DNA of 64,000 nucleotides from Paenibacillus humicus NBRC 102415 (GCF_004000905.1 NZ_BIMD01000012.1:58270-122269), one strand, 5' to 3'. Counted from the stretch's first letter, positions 10,252-20,966 are shown. Notes: generated by a model from the letters alone, not told the origin. Translations and numbers: made by a program.

Positions 10252-10797
10252 ATGATTCTGAGGATCGAGCAGGTATGGGAGACGGATTAGAACAAGGAGA
10301 TGACGGCAGCCATTCAAGGGCTGCTTTTGCAGAGCTTCCCGGATATCTATCCGAAGGACCGGATTTTTTTCAAGCAGCTGCCCCATTTTCGGTTTTTGGC
10401 TTATGACTCGGAAAACAGGCTGATTGGACATGCCGCGGCAGACTACCGAATGATGAATGCCGGCGGAAAGCTCGTTCGCGTCCTGGGCGTCATCGACCTG
10501 TGCGTCGAAGCTTCCTCGCGCTTGCGGGGAGTCGGGTCAGCCCTGCTGGCCGCAATGGATCGTTTTTGCGAAGGAAGAGCGATCGACTTCATTCTTCTGT
10601 TCGCGGATGACAGGACCCTGTATTTGAAAAACGGCTACCATTCTGTTCAAGCCAAATGCAAATGGATGAAAGTCAATCACGAGACATTGAGCACCGCCGG
10701 CATCGGATCGGAGGACATGGACGCCCTGATGGTCAAGCAGGTCGGACCCGACCGCTGGAATGAAGGCGAACTCGATTTTCTTGGTTATCTCTATTGA
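10252..10797 (+). pseudogene. GNAT acetyltransferase interrupted by an in-frame TAG near the N-terminus
   Basis: Residues from 10300 to the stop give a good GNAT domain (acetyl-CoA loop around SSRLRGVGSALLAAMD, then FADDRTLYLKNGYHSV and the terminal GELDFLGYLY). The family N-terminus continues upstream in the same frame: MILRIEQVWETD from ATG 10252, then TAG at 10288-10290, then NKEMTAAIQ. Without that stop the gene would be a full-length 181-residue enzyme. An AUG at 10300 sits directly behind AAGGAG, so a 165-residue product lacking the first strand could still be made. I call it interrupted, with possible residual product from 10300. Confidence 0.7.
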
Positions 10798-10934
10798 AGA
10801 GGTTTAGTGCATGAGCTTAGGAGAATCCTCCTCCGCCTGTCGCATGCGGCTGCGCAGTGGACCGGACTGCTGGCCGCTGACTGAATGGAGCCGGAATCAG
10901 GTTCGACATCGATGGAATGATGCCATCCATACCC

Positions 10935-10976
10935 AAAAAAGGAGATCTGCCTCCTCTCGGGAACAAGTCTCCTATT
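10935..10976 (-). terminator. Likely terminator of the MetE-like gene
   Basis: On the minus strand AGGAGA pairs with TCTCCT across a 22-base loop region and is followed by six T residues. The short stem makes this weaker than other terminators here. The rest of 10798-11050 shows no gene. Confidence 0.55.
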
Positions 10977-11050
10977 TCATTTCCCCTATTTTTCATGCTC
11001 TACAATTCGTAAGCAGACCATACGATCACCTCTGGACAGCTGCCTTGCCT

Positions 11051-12190
11051 CTACTTCCAAATCTCATCCGCGATCTCCTTGATCAGCGCCAGCTTGCTCC
11101 ATTGCTGCTCCTCGGTCAGGATATTGCCCTCTTCCGTGGAGGCGAAGCCGCACTGCGGGCTCAGGCAGATCCGGTTGATGTCGACGTATTGCCCGGCTTC
11201 CCGGATGCGCTCGAGAATGGCTTCCTTATCCTCGAGCTCGCCGTTTTTGGAAGAGAACAGCCCCAGCACGATCTGTCCTTCTCCAATATGGCGCAACGGC
11301 TCGAAGCCGCCCGCGCGGTCCGTGTCGAACTCCAGGTAATAACCGTCCAGCGAGCCGATGGCAGCCAGCTGCTCGGCTACCGGCTCGTACCCTCCGGCGC
11401 CCGCCCAGGTGGAGGCGTAATTGCCGCGGCATACATGCGTCGTCACGGCCAGATCCCCCGGCAGATCGGCGATTGCGGCGCCGTTCACCTGCGCGTAGAG
11501 CTTGGCCAGATCATCCGGATCGGCGCCTGCGGCCTTGAGCCCGTCGCGGAACTTCGGATCGCACAGCATGCCCCAGGTGCAGTCGTCGAGCTGGATGCTG
11601 CGGCAGCCGGCGTCGTAGAAGGCCAGGATCGCGTCGCGGTAAGCCCGGGATACGTCCGCAGCCAAGTCATGGATAGAGGCATAGACGGCATCCGTGCCGG
11701 CTTTGTTCTCCGGACGGAGCAGCTCCGCCAGCAGCTGTGCCGGCGCCGGGATCGTCTGGCGCGCGACGGCATCCGTGCCCGCTGCGGCCAGCAGGAACCG
11801 GAAGTCCTCGATGAACGGATGGCTGCCGAAGGAGATCCGGCCGGTCAGCCTGGCCGTCTCGGCGCGCGTTTCCACGCCTTCGAACAGATAGCCCTGCGGC
11901 ACGGCCGCTTTTTCCACCCCGTCCAAATGCCACATGAAGTCGAGATGCCACCAGGACCGGCGGAACTCCCCGTCGGTTACGGCCTTCAATCCGACCTGCT
12001 TCTGCTTGGCGACCAGGGCCAGGATCTCCCGGTCCTCGATCGTGCGCAGCTCCTCGGCGCCGAGCTCTCCGGCTTCATGGCGGCGGCGCGCTTCCTTCAA
12101 TGCCTCGGGGCGGAGGAAGCTTCCCACCATGTCGAAGCGGTAGGGAGTCGTATGGCGGGCATGGGGATGGGTGGAAATCGTTTGGCACAT
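11051..12190 (-). CDS. MetE C-terminal family protein (YxjG/YxjH-like methyltransferase)
   Basis: A 379-residue TIM-barrel of the cobalamin-independent methionine synthase family. It matches the C-terminal catalytic half only: DMVGSFLRPEAL at the start, the histidine and cysteine zinc-site region in VTTHVCRGN, and the terminal LSPQCGFAS with the second cysteine. Stand-alone members are called YxjG/YxjH in Bacillus and are thought to transfer methyl groups to homocysteine from a donor that may not be methyl-folate. The ATG at 12190 is preferred: AAGGAG is 11 bases upstream, against 2 bases for the ATG at 12199. The LysR gene directly upstream probably controls it. Confidence 0.88.
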   Translation of the reverse strand: MCQTISTHPHARHTTPYRFDMVGSFLRPEALKEARRRHEAGELGAEELRTIEDREILALVAKQKQVGLKAVTDGEFRRSWWHLDFMWHLDGVEKAAVPQGYLFEGVETRAETARLTGRISFGSHPFIEDFRFLLAAAGTDAVARQTIPAPAQLLAELLRPENKAGTDAVYASIHDLAADVSRAYRDAILAFYDAGCRSIQLDDCTWGMLCDPKFRDGLKAAGADPDDLAKLYAQVNGAAIADLPGDLAVTTHVCRGNYASTWAGAGGYEPVAEQLAAIGSLDGYYLEFDTDRAGGFEPLRHIGEGQIVLGLFSSKNGELEDKEAILERIREAGQYVDINRICLSPQCGFASTEEGNILTEEQQWSKLALIKEIADEIWK

Positions 12191-12278
12191 GGAAATCATC
12201 TCTCCTTCGGACCTGCGTCTCTTGGTTGGTAAAGGAAAGATACCATGCCGGAGCCGTTATCAAGTAACTCCCATATTC

Positions 12279-12305
12279 TATAGCCAGTTATGCCTCTCAG
12301 CTATA
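12279..12305. promoter_or_regulatory. Dyad upstream of the MetE-like gene, possible LysR operator
   Basis: TATAGC (12279-12284) and GCTATA (12300-12305) form an inverted repeat with a 15-base spacer in the 115-base gap between the LysR gene and the MetE-like gene. Position and symmetry suit a LysR-type binding site; binding is inferred only. Confidence 0.4.
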
Positions 12306-13208
12306 TCAACCGCCTATGACCTCATGCAAGGCCTCTACGTAAGCGGCTCCCAGCTTGGAAAGGGTGATATGCCGGTGGCTGATCCAGCCGACCTCGATCG
12401 TCTCCTCGCATTCGAGAGGCACGGGAATGATCTCGTTGCCGTTGAGATCGGCGCTCAGCACGCCCGTCGAAATCGTATAGCCGTTCAGGCCGATCAGCAG
12501 ATTGAACAGCGTGGCCCTGTCGTTGACCCGGATGCTCTTTGGATGCGAGAGCGTGCTGAGAATCTCCTCCGAGAAGTGGAACGAGTTGTACTCCCCTTGG
12601 TCGAAGGAGAGGTACGGATAGTGCTGAAGATCCTCGATCGTGACGCTGGCCTGCTTGGCAAGCGGATTGCGGATGCTGATGAACACATGGGGCTGCGCCG
12701 TGAACAAGGTCCGGAATTCCAGATTGGCCGATGACAGCAGCTTCTGGATGACCTGGGCATTGAATTCATTGCGGTACAGGATGCCGATCTCGCTGCGCTG
12801 GGTGCGCACGTCCTCGATGATTTCATGCGTCTTCGTCTCTCGAAGAGCGAGCTCGTATTCCTCCTGCCCGTACTCCTGCACGAGCTGCACGAAAGCATTC
12901 ACCGCAAAGGCATAGTGCTGGGTCGAGACGGAAAAATGCTGCGGCGACGGCTTGCCGCTGAGGTAGCGGCTCTCCAGAAGCTCCGCCTGCTCGATGACCT
13001 GCCGGGCATAGGCGAGGAATTCGGCTCCCTGGGCGGACAAGATGATTCCCTTGTTGGTGCGCCGGAAGATCGTAATCTGCAATTCGTTCTCCAGCTCCTG
13101 GATCGCCTTGGACAGGCTCGGCTGCGAGATGAACAGCCGCTTGGCCGCCTCGTTCATCGATCCGCGGACCGCAACTTCAATGACATATTTGAGCTGCTGT
13201 AGCGTCAT
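12306..13208 (-). CDS. LysR-family transcriptional regulator
   Basis: A 300-residue regulator. Residues 1-60 are the winged helix-turn-helix (TLQQLKYVIEVAVRGSMNEA, then FISQPSLSKAIQELENEL), followed by the linker helix and the periplasmic-binding-protein-like effector domain from about residue 90. The start at 13208 has AGGAGAAGGGGG upstream. It is transcribed toward the MetE-like gene with only 115 bases between, so control of sulfur or methionine metabolism is a reasonable inference; CmbR/MetR-type regulators have this arrangement. The effector is unknown. Confidence 0.92.
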   Translation of the reverse strand: MTLQQLKYVIEVAVRGSMNEAAKRLFISQPSLSKAIQELENELQITIFRRTNKGIILSAQGAEFLAYARQVIEQAELLESRYLSGKPSPQHFSVSTQHYAFAVNAFVQLVQEYGQEEYELALRETKTHEIIEDVRTQRSEIGILYRNEFNAQVIQKLLSSANLEFRTLFTAQPHVFISIRNPLAKQASVTIEDLQHYPYLSFDQGEYNSFHFSEEILSTLSHPKSIRVNDRATLFNLLIGLNGYTISTGVLSADLNGNEIIPVPLECEETIEVGWISHRHITLSKLGAAYVEALHEVIGG

Positions 13209-13304
13209 GGATTTCCCCCTTCTCCTCTTCACACTTATGGAAATAAAAAGTATTACCAGGCATGTCTTGATTCCGGCTATCTTCAGCCCCTATTTCGGCT
13301 ATCC

Positions 13305-15128
13305 TCAACCATGCGGCCAATCCTCGGCCTTGGCGGGCTTCACCCATGCGTCCTTATAACTGACCTTTCCCCAGGCGTTCAAGGCATTCACGCCCAGCCG
13401 CCGGTCCAGGCTGGCGGTGTGCTTGGAGTGGAAGAGGAACAGCAGGAACCGCTCCGAGCTCAGCCTCCGCTCCCAGCTTCTCAGCTGCGCGATCCGCCGC
13501 TCCGCGCTGATCTCGGACATGCAGGCATCCATCGCCTTTTCGTTCTCGGCCCGCAGGGAAGGACTCAGCAGGTTCGGAATGAAGCTTCTCGTCATCCGGT
13601 ACATTTCAATCAAGGTCAGATCCGGCTGCTCGCCGAGCACCTCTCCCGCCACGACCAGATCGGCTTCGGCCAGGACAGCGGGATCCGACAGCTGCTCGAT
13701 CGGGATGGATACGATCTCCAGCACGATGCCGATTTCTCCGCAGCGGTCCCGAATCCAGGCCGCATTCCGTTCATTGTCCGGCATGGCATACGTGAACAGC
13801 CGCAGCGTCTCCCCGCGGTAAGAGGAGCGGCGAAGCAGTCCCTCCGCTTTGCCGCTCCTGGCCGCCGGGTCGGAATCCATGGCATGTTGATTGGAGTCCC
13901 CCGTCGCGGAGCCTTCCGGAAAGAAGCTTCCGGAAGGCATTCCACGCACTCCCCCCAGCTCCTCGACCATAGCTTGCCGGTCCAGAGCGGCATCGACAGC
14001 CTCGCGGAAGATGGGGTCCTGCATCGGTCCGGCCTTGTTGAGGTTGAACGCCGCATACGTGCTGCCCGCTTCGAGGCGGCTGAGCGCCTTCTCCCCCTCG
14101 CTGCCGATGCCCGTCTCCAAATAGAGCAATTGGGATCCGGCCAGCTTCTCCGCATGCTCGAGAATGCCATCATAATCCGTCCATACCCACATCTCGATCC
14201 GGTCCAGATGGGGCCTCCCGAGAAAATAGCGGTCATGCGCCTCCAAGGCGAGCATCGACTCGTCATTGCCCGTCACGCGGAACGCCCCGGTTCCGACCGG
14301 CAGGCGGGCGAACGTCTCCTCGTTCAAATCCGAGGGCACGACTGAATACCGCTCCAGGCAGAGGGCATGCATGAGCAGGGCGGCGGGCCGGCCGAAGCGA
14401 AGCTCCAGGCTGTAGTCGTCCAGAACACGGATCTCCTGCAGATCCCGCAGGACGAAGTCCTCCCCGTTCAGCCGCAGAATGCGCCGGAACGTAAATGCCG
14501 CATCCTCGGCGGTCAACAGCTTGCCGTGATGGAACCTCACTCCCTTGCGCAGGTAAAGCCGCCAGCGCCTTGCCTGTCCGTCCCGTTCCCAGGCGTGGGC
14601 CAAAGCAGGCCTCAGCCCGCCTCTATCCGGATCGTACGCGCATAGCGTATCGAAGATTTGAGCGACCCAGTGCGCCTCGGTGCGCCGCATGACCATAGCC
14701 GGATCAAGAGCCGGTACCGGCCGATAAAAAGGGAAGCGCAGCACATCCCGGCCTGCATCCGGACGATGCACGCCGAATTGCCCGCTCAGCCATTCCCCGA
14801 AGGCAAAGTTCAGAGCGTCATCGCCCAACGGCTCCAGCAGCCTGCGGGCTTCGGCCAGCTTGCCCGCTGAAGCCAGGCGGCGGGCCTTGTCCAGCATCGG
14901 CTCCCGAAGGGAAGCCCGGAAGGTGAGGCGGGAGCGGTTGCCCCGTCCTCTGCCCGGCTCCCACGTCAGCAGCCCTCTCTCCTGCATAGACGCCAGCTGC
15001 AGCTGGGCATTGCGCCTCGTGCAGGCCAGCGCCTCGCACACCTGATCCATCGGCAGCTCGAAGGCCGTACCCTCCGGAACGGAAGCATGCCGTTCTCTCA
15101 GTTTGTAATAGTACCATTCCGCTTCCAT
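13305..15128 (-). CDS. SgrR-family regulator with solute-binding domain
   Basis: About 607 residues: an N-terminal winged-helix domain (residues 1-110, FELPMDQVCEALACTRRNAQ) fused to a solute-binding protein family 5 domain (about 165-600) as in SgrR. SgrR senses glucose-phosphate stress in enterobacteria; Bacillota homologues usually lie beside an MFS exporter, as here. The start at 15128 is chosen for the GGAGGG box; the 67 codons upstream have no binding site and overlap the promoter of the divergent gene. The likely role is ligand-dependent control of the adjacent MFS gene. Confidence 0.88.
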   Translation of the reverse strand: MEAEWYYYKLRERHASVPEGTAFELPMDQVCEALACTRRNAQLQLASMQERGLLTWEPGRGRGNRSRLTFRASLREPMLDKARRLASAGKLAEARRLLEPLGDDALNFAFGEWLSGQFGVHRPDAGRDVLRFPFYRPVPALDPAMVMRRTEAHWVAQIFDTLCAYDPDRGGLRPALAHAWERDGQARRWRLYLRKGVRFHHGKLLTAEDAAFTFRRILRLNGEDFVLRDLQEIRVLDDYSLELRFGRPAALLMHALCLERYSVVPSDLNEETFARLPVGTGAFRVTGNDESMLALEAHDRYFLGRPHLDRIEMWVWTDYDGILEHAEKLAGSQLLYLETGIGSEGEKALSRLEAGSTYAAFNLNKAGPMQDPIFREAVDAALDRQAMVEELGGVRGMPSGSFFPEGSATGDSNQHAMDSDPAARSGKAEGLLRRSSYRGETLRLFTYAMPDNERNAAWIRDRCGEIGIVLEIVSIPIEQLSDPAVLAEADLVVAGEVLGEQPDLTLIEMYRMTRSFIPNLLSPSLRAENEKAMDACMSEISAERRIAQLRSWERRLSSERFLLFLFHSKHTASLDRRLGVNALNAWGKVSYKDAWVKPAKAEDWPHG

Positions 15129-15349
15129 TCCACAGGCTCCCTCCACAGGGCGGACTTTCGCCCGAAAAGGCGAACGGCGCCGCGATATCTTTCGCTTTTT
15201 GGCTTCGCATAGGCCGATTATACTGATGCTGCAAGCCTGCCCAAGCCATTCGGCAAACCGAAAGCAAGCAAGGAGCTTGCGACTCGAGAAGAAAAGATCG
15301 TACTCGTATGATATCCTTTCTGTTCTCATAAACCAAGGAGAATGCCGTT

Positions 15350-16630
15350 ATGCCGCCCGATGACCGACCGACTTCCCCAGCGGCTCCGCATCCTGTCTCC
15401 GCCGCCGCAGACTCTCATCCGAACCGCCTCCGGCCCGCTCTGTGGAGGAGCCGCCCGTTCATGCTGCTGCTGGCCTCCGGCTTCGTGCTGGCGCTCGGCG
15501 GCAAGCTCTATGAGCTGACGCTGCCGCTGCTCCTCTACGACCTCACGCATTCCGCGGTCGCGATGTCGGCGATGCGCAGCATCGAATTTCTGCCCAATCT
15601 GCTGCTTGCCGTATTCATCGGCGTCCTGGTCGACCGTTCCCGCAAGAAACGCTGGACGATCCTGTCGGTCTTCTTCCAGATCGCCGTGCTGGCCGGCCTG
15701 TACCTGTGGACCGAGAAGGGGCCTGGCGCATCCTCCCTATATGCCTGCTATATCGGCGGCTTCCTGCTGATGACATTCGGTTATGCCTATAACAACGCGC
15801 GGGTAGCACTGGTCAAGCAATGCCTCCCGGCCGGCCTGCTCGCGCCAGCCAACGCCTCCTACTCGTTCATGACGACGCTTATCGGCATCGGAGGCCCGGC
15901 GCTGACCGGGCTGATCCTCTCCTTCTCGAACCTGCAGGACGGCCTGCTTCTGACGGCGGCCGCTTACATCCCCGCCCTGCTGCTGCTCTCGCTGCTTCCG
16001 GCCGATGACCGCTCGCCGCGTCCGAAGCCGGCCGGCTGGAGCCGGGAGCTCGGCGAGGCGTGGCGGGAGCTGATGCGCAACCGCGCGCTGTGGCAGATTA
16101 CGCTGCTCGTCGTCTTCATGAACGCCGCATCGGGCATGGTGGATGCGACGGTGATCTTCACCGCCAAGGACCGTCTCGCCCTGAGCTCCGGCATGCTGGG
16201 CCTCGTGCTCTCCGCCGCCGGCGCCGGCGGACTGGCCGGCAGCCTGCTGCTGCCGCCGCTCAAGCGGCGCTTCCGGCTGGGAGCGCTGCTCGCCGCGAGC
16301 TCGCTGCTCTCGGCGATAGGCGGCTTGATGCTTGCCCTGGCCGCCTCTGCAGGAATGATGGCTGCGGGGCTGTTCGTGGACGGCATGGCGGGAGCCGTCA
16401 GCACGGTCTGCATCTGGACCTACCGGCAGGAATCGACGCCGGCCCATCTGATCGGCCGCATCAACGGCCTCACCGGTTCCATCTTCAAGCTTGGCATGCC
16501 GCTGGCCATCTATGCCGGCGGATGGGCGAGCGAGCTCGGCTCCACGGCTCACGTGTTCCTTGCCGCCGCCTTCATCCATCTGTCCACGGCCGCCGCATGC
16601 CGGTTCAGCTCTTTATGGAAAACAGCATGA
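15350..16630 (+). CDS. MFS exporter divergent from SgrR
   Basis: A 426-residue protein with twelve predicted helices and the MFS motif A variant VDRSRKKRW after helix 2 (about residue 94). The N-terminal 35 residues are a cytosolic proline-rich extension. It belongs to the MFS_3/enterobactin-exporter-like type often paired with SgrR regulators, so it may export a sugar or sugar phosphate derivative or a drug. Substrate is not readable. It shares a 221-base intergenic region with the SgrR gene and ends in a strong bidirectional hairpin. Confidence 0.88.
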   Translation: MPPDDRPTSPAAPHPVSAAADSHPNRLRPALWRSRPFMLLLASGFVLALGGKLYELTLPLLLYDLTHSAVAMSAMRSIEFLPNLLLAVFIGVLVDRSRKKRWTILSVFFQIAVLAGLYLWTEKGPGASSLYACYIGGFLLMTFGYAYNNARVALVKQCLPAGLLAPANASYSFMTTLIGIGGPALTGLILSFSNLQDGLLLTAAAYIPALLLLSLLPADDRSPRPKPAGWSRELGEAWRELMRNRALWQITLLVVFMNAASGMVDATVIFTAKDRLALSSGMLGLVLSAAGAGGLAGSLLLPPLKRRFRLGALLAASSLLSAIGGLMLALAASAGMMAAGLFVDGMAGAVSTVCIWTYRQESTPAHLIGRINGLTGSIFKLGMPLAIYAGGWASELGSTAHVFLAAAFIHLSTAAACRFSSLWKTA

Positions 16631-16674
16631 AAGAGGCGTATGACCAGGTAATGCCTGGTCATACGCCTCTTTTG
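16629..16674. terminator. Bidirectional terminator between MFS and catalase genes
   Basis: A stem of about 19 bp (16630-16648 with 16655-16673) has A residues on the left and T residues on the right, so it can end both converging transcripts. The MFS stop codon lies at its edge. Confidence 0.9.
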
Positions 16675-16683
16675 AAAAATCGA

Positions 16684-18744
16684 TTAAAGCTTGCGAGCCC
16701 AGTGGCGATGCGCCGCGACCGCTTCGACAAAGGCCTCTGCCGAGCCTTCGGCGCTGACGATGCCGGGATCGCCGGCTTGCGCCTTCAGTCCGGCGAGCTC
16801 CAGCAGCTGAGCGGCATCTTCCGGGCTGCCGAAGCCGATCGCCTTGAAGTGCTGGAACGCTTCCTTCAGGAAGTCCGGCAGCTTCGGATTCGGCTTCAGC
16901 ATCGCGAGGCTCGCCTCCCCGCCGGCGACGAATACGGCATCGAAGAGCACCGAGTCGCTCGTCAGGAAGCTGTGCGCCGCTTCCACCTCGCTGCCGTCGT
17001 CTCCGCTTACCGTGCCAAGAGTCGAGCTGAGGTATTCCGGCAGCGCTCCGGCCGCCGTCAAGGCAGCGGCCAGCTCAGCCGTCTCCGCGCCGCGGAAGCC
17101 GTCCGCGACCACAATCGCCACCTTGCGGTTTTTCGCCGACTTGACCGTATTCATGATGCTGAGGGCCGGCGAGGAAGCCCTCACTTCCGAGCCCCCGTTC
17201 AGGTCCGCCGGAGGCTGCGCTCCGATGTTGGCCGCGACGGACGCAGCGAGCTTGCCGCTGACCTGCGCGAACATGTCCACGACGCCCTGGCGGATGTTCT
17301 TGTCCTTCACATGCCCGAGCTCGAAGCTGAAGGCGGAGATGATATGCTGCTTCTCCACCTCGGACATGCTGTTCCAGAACAGGATGGCCTGGCTGTAATG
17401 ATCCTTGAAGCTGTCGCTGCGCTCGCGCGTGACGCGGCCGTCGACCTTCTCCTGATAATGCTTGTAGCCGTCCTCGGTCGTATGCGGCGAGCCTCCGGCG
17501 ATGCCGTTCTTGTGATAAGCGACCGGACCGCGGTTGATCGTCATCCGGTGCATGCCGTCGCGCTGGTTGTTGTGGACCGGACACATCGGACGGTTGATCG
17601 GAATCTCATGGAAGTTCGGACCGCCGAGACGGGACAGCTGCGTATCCGTGTAGGAGAACAGCCGGCCCTGCAGCAGCGGATCGTTGGAGAAATCGATGCC
17701 CTTGACGAGATGTCCCGGATGGAAGGCGATCTGCTCCGTTTCCGCAAAGAAATTGTCCGTATTGCGGTTCAGCGTCAGCTTGCCGATGCGCTGCACGGGC
17801 ACGAGCTCCTCCGGCCACAGCTTGGTCGGATCGAGGATGTCGAAGTCGAACTTGAACTCGTCCTCTTCCTCAAGCACCTGGATGCCGAACTCGAATTCCG
17901 GATACCTGCCGGCTTCGATCGCTTCGTACAGATCGCGGCGGTTGAAGTCCGGGTCCTTGCCGGCGAGCTTCTGGACCTCGTCCCAGACGAGGGAATGAGT
18001 GCCGAGCACCGGCTTCCAGTGGAACTTGACGAAGCGCGCCTTGCCCTCGGCGTTGACGAGCCGGAACGTATGGACGCCGAAGCCCTCCATCATGCCGTAG
18101 CTGCGGGGCAGCGAGCGGTCGGACATCGCCCACATGATCATATGGGCGGTCTCGGTGTTGTTGATGACGAAATCCCAGAACGTATCATGCGCCGACTGGG
18201 CTTGCGGAATCTCATTATGAGGCTCCGGCTTCACCGCATGAATGAAATCAGGGAACTTCATCGCGTCCTGAATGAAGAAAACCGGCATATTGTTGCCGAC
18301 GAGATCGAAGTTGCCTTCCTCGGTGTAGAACTTCACGGCGAAGCCGCGCACGTCGCGGACCGTATCCGCCGAGCCGCGCGAGCCCGCTACCGTAGAGAAG
18401 CGGACGAATACCGGCGTCTTGACCGACGGGTCCTGCAGGAAGCCGGCTTCCGTCAGCTCCGCCATCGGCTTGTACACCTGGAAGTAGCCATGAGCGCCGA
18501 AGCCTCTGGCATGGACGATGCGCTCCGGAATGCGCTCATGGTCGAAATGCGTCATCTTCTCCCGGAAATGGAAATCCTCCATCAAGGTCGGACCGCGCAC
18601 GCCGGCTTTCAGGGAATGCTCGTCCTCCGCCACATGCAGGCCTTGATTCGTCGTGAGCCTCTGCCCGTCGTTGTCGACGGTATGCTGCGCGAGCTGCTCG
18701 TCCTTGCTGCTTCCGGCTGCGGTCTGCTTCGGGTCCTGGCTCAT
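16684..18744 (-). CDS. katE: Large-subunit (clade 2) catalase, HPII/KatE type
   Basis: A 686-residue monofunctional haem catalase that splits hydrogen peroxide. The catalytic histidine lies in [14 protein letters not shown] (about 78), the distal asparagine in [14 protein letters not shown], and the haem-ligand tyrosine in [14 protein letters not shown]. After about residue 530 follows the extra class-I glutamine-amidotransferase-like domain ([14 protein letters not shown]) that marks large-subunit enzymes. The start at 18744 has AAGGAGGAG seven bases upstream; the open frame reaching to 19098 is only an upstream read-through. Monocistronic. Related Bacillus genes are sigma-B dependent, but I see no clear sigma-B site here. 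Confidence 0.95.
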   Translation of the reverse strand: MSQDPKQTAAGSSKDEQLAQHTVDNDGQRLTTNQGLHVAEDEHSLKAGVRGPTLMEDFHFREKMTHFDHERIPERIVHARGFGAHGYFQVYKPMAELTEAGFLQDPSVKTPVFVRFSTVAGSRGSADTVRDVRGFAVKFYTEEGNFDLVGNNMPVFFIQDAMKFPDFIHAVKPEPHNEIPQAQSAHDTFWDFVINNTETAHMIMWAMSDRSLPRSYGMMEGFGVHTFRLVNAEGKARFVKFHWKPVLGTHSLVWDEVQKLAGKDPDFNRRDLYEAIEAGRYPEFEFGIQVLEEEDEFKFDFDILDPTKLWPEELVPVQRIGKLTLNRNTDNFFAETEQIAFHPGHLVKGIDFSNDPLLQGRLFSYTDTQLSRLGGPNFHEIPINRPMCPVHNNQRDGMHRMTINRGPVAYHKNGIAGGSPHTTEDGYKHYQEKVDGRVTRERSDSFKDHYSQAILFWNSMSEVEKQHIISAFSFELGHVKDKNIRQGVVDMFAQVSGKLAASVAANIGAQPPADLNGGSEVRASSPALSIMNTVKSAKNRKVAIVVADGFRGAETAELAAALTAAGALPEYLSSTLGTVSGDDGSEVEAAHSFLTSDSVLFDAVFVAGGEASLAMLKPNPKLPDFLKEAFQHFKAIGFGSPEDAAQLLELAGLKAQAGDPGIVSAEGSAEAFVEAVAAHRHWARKL

Positions 18745-18883
18745 TCTTCGTATCTCCTCCTTAAGGGGTTGGAAGGTGCTTTTGCATGGCTGAAAGATCA
18801 GCTGAACATGAGCACTTTTCCTTACCCTCGGCCGTCCCCGGCCAATCACGCTCGGAGATGCGGATGGGACCGAACAAGGCTGA

Positions 18884-20635
18884 TCAAGGGGCGGAGATGG
18901 CAGGGACCAGCGGCTGCGCCGTACCGACGGCCGCGCGCGAGGGCTCTGCTTCGATATGGAAGGCGTCCAGCTTCTCCTGAAGCAGCGCCGCCATCGCCTG
19001 CAGCGATTCCGCAGAGCCGGATATGTCCTGCATGGACGCCATCTGTTGTCTGCTTCCAATCGCCGAAGCCCCGGAATGTTCGGCAATCGTGGAAGCAAGC
19101 GACAGCAGCTCGTCGCTGGAAGCCAGCATCTGCTCCATGGAGGCGGACAATTCCTCCGCGGAGGCGGATACCTCCTGAGTTTGCTGGGCCACGGTCGTCA
19201 TGGAATACGCCACGGAACGGAACGCCAATTCGGTATTCCCGATGCTCTCCGATCCCCGCAGCACCTCTTCCATCCCTTTTTTGACCGACTCGACAGCCTG
19301 GTCCGCATGCTCCGCGATGCCGAGAACGAATTCGGAGATGCGGGCCGAAGCTTCCTTCGTTTCCTCCGACAGCTTTTTGACCTCCTGAGCCACGACGGCG
19401 AATCCTCTTCCGCCCTCTCCCGCCCGGGCGGCCTCTATGGAAGCATTCAAGGAAAGGAGATTCGTCTGGGAAGCCACTTCGTGAATAAAAGCGGCCATTT
19501 CCTTGATCCGGCCGGATTGTTCGACCAGATTCTCGACGTTTTGAGCGGCTCCTTCCATGACGACCCGGATTTCGCCCATTTTTCCTTTCGTCTCCGACAT
19601 CAGTCGGCTCCCCATGTCCGCTTGCTGCAGAGCCTGCTCGGAGGACTCGGCCGTAATAGAGGCCGCTTCGGCTACCCGCTGCAGGCTTATGGCGCTTTCC
19701 TCCATGGCGGTCCGGCTTTCATTCATCCGCTCCCGTTGACCGGAGGCGGATTCGGCGATGGCGCGGACCGATAGGGAGATGCGCTCCGATTCGGAGGCAG
19801 CTTGCGCCGATGCTCCCGCCAGCTGGCGGGAAGAAGCCGCAAGCTCTCGGGCATTTTGATCGATGGTTCGAAGGAGCTGGCTCAACTGCTTTTTCATGCC
19901 GTTCACGGCAAGGGTCAAGACGTTCAGCTCCTGGATCGAGGCAGGGGCCAGATCATCTCCGGTCAAGTCCCCCTCCGCGATTCGCCGAGCGGCGCGTGCG
20001 GCCGCGTCCACCGGACGGGAGATCCGCCTTGAAATGAGCAGAGCCGCAGCGGCTCCGAGGAGCAGCGCGAGCACGACCACGGCTGCAAGCAGCTTCTGCA
20101 CGTCGGCCACATGCGCCGCCGCCTCTGCTTGAGATGCCGCAAGCTGGCTTTGCTGGAAGCTCTCCAGCTCCTCCGCGGCGGCCGACAGCTTGAGCGCCAT
20201 AGGAATGCATTGCTCCTCCACCAGCTTGATATAACCTGCCGTATCTCCTCTCTCCTTGTAGCCGGCTATCGTCGCTACGATTCCCGCGTACTCGGCTTCC
20301 AGCCGCTCCAGCTTGCCTGCAAGCTCCTTGGATTTCTCCTGCTTCAAGCTTCCTTTGAGCTTCTCCATCCCTGTGGCGAAGGACTGCCGGTCGGCCTTGT
20401 AAGCGTCGAACGATGCTTGTTGTTCCGTAATCAGATAGCCGCGGACGTTTTTCGCCTCGCTGGCCGCCCGATATTTCAAATCTTTGATCAGCAGTATTTT
20501 TCCGACACGGTCCTGAATAAGGGATTGATACGTTCGATGAAGCGAGTTGAGCTGATTCCAGCTCACAGCTCCGACCAAAAGAGTAAGCGCGAGCACAACG
20601 GAGAAGCCTAGCAAAAGATTGGTCCGGATTTTCAT
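18884..20635 (-). CDS. Methyl-accepting chemotaxis protein
   Basis: A 583-residue chemoreceptor. Helix 1 (residues 7-27) leads to an extracellular four-helix-bundle sensor (about 30-180), helix 2 (about 183-203), a HAMP domain (about 204-256) and the cytoplasmic coiled-coil signalling domain. The hairpin tip that contacts CheA/CheW is recognisable as [20 protein letters not shown]. The ligand is unknown. The upstream region carries a sigma-D-like sequence, as expected for a chemotaxis gene. Confidence 0.95.
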   Translation of the reverse strand: MKIRTNLLLGFSVVLALTLLVGAVSWNQLNSLHRTYQSLIQDRVGKILLIKDLKYRAASEAKNVRGYLITEQQASFDAYKADRQSFATGMEKLKGSLKQEKSKELAGKLERLEAEYAGIVATIAGYKERGDTAGYIKLVEEQCIPMALKLSAAAEELESFQQSQLAASQAEAAAHVADVQKLLAAVVVLALLLGAAAALLISRRISRPVDAAARAARRIAEGDLTGDDLAPASIQELNVLTLAVNGMKKQLSQLLRTIDQNARELAASSRQLAGASAQAASESERISLSVRAIAESASGQRERMNESRTAMEESAISLQRVAEAASITAESSEQALQQADMGSRLMSETKGKMGEIRVVMEGAAQNVENLVEQSGRIKEMAAFIHEVASQTNLLSLNASIEAARAGEGGRGFAVVAQEVKKLSEETKEASARISEFVLGIAEHADQAVESVKKGMEEVLRGSESIGNTELAFRSVAYSMTTVAQQTQEVSASAEELSASMEQMLASSDELLSLASTIAEHSGASAIGSRQQMASMQDISGSAESLQAMAALLQEKLDAFHIEAEPSRAAVGTAQPLVPAISAP

Positions 20636-20966
20636 CCTCTTTAACCCCCGATAAGTTAGATACTAAAAAAAATATTTATACCCATGAGTATATTAGACTT
20701 GATCGGATTAAGCTAAACCATTCTTACCGCCTTTAAACAAAAAAAAATAAATCGGGAAGGCATTTAAAGAATGGACTGATTTGAGAGGGTCCGTCAACTG
20801 GATGCAAAAGCGCGAAATCGGCTGGAAATGACTCTTCATACATGAAGGGATGTCTGATCCCCTTCCATATCCGACCGGTTCACTTGCTTTTTGAAACCTG
20901 ATCACGAATAATAAGTAAGCAGGGGCTTCCGCCCCTGATTTCAACGCTCCCAAAGGAGGATGTACG
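20636..20966. other. Divergent intergenic region, AT-rich
   Basis: This 331-base gap separates the chemoreceptor from the monooxygenase. It holds A/T runs, the sigma-D-like site at 20700-20726, a short GC hairpin (20918-20938) and the ribosome site AAAGGAGG at 20951. No gene is visible. Confidence 0.6.
20700..20726 (-). promoter_or_regulatory. Sigma-D-like promoter of the chemoreceptor gene
   Basis: TAAG (20726-20723) and TCCGATCA (20707-20700) are separated by 15 bases, close to the motility sigma factor consensus TAAA-N15-GCCGATAT. About 65 bases upstream of the start codon. Confidence 0.45.

Noticed and set aside
16060..19284. Plus-strand open frame of over 1000 codons opposite the catalase
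   Set aside because: Composition is that of a reverse-frame shadow and it crosses the strong bidirectional terminator at 16630.
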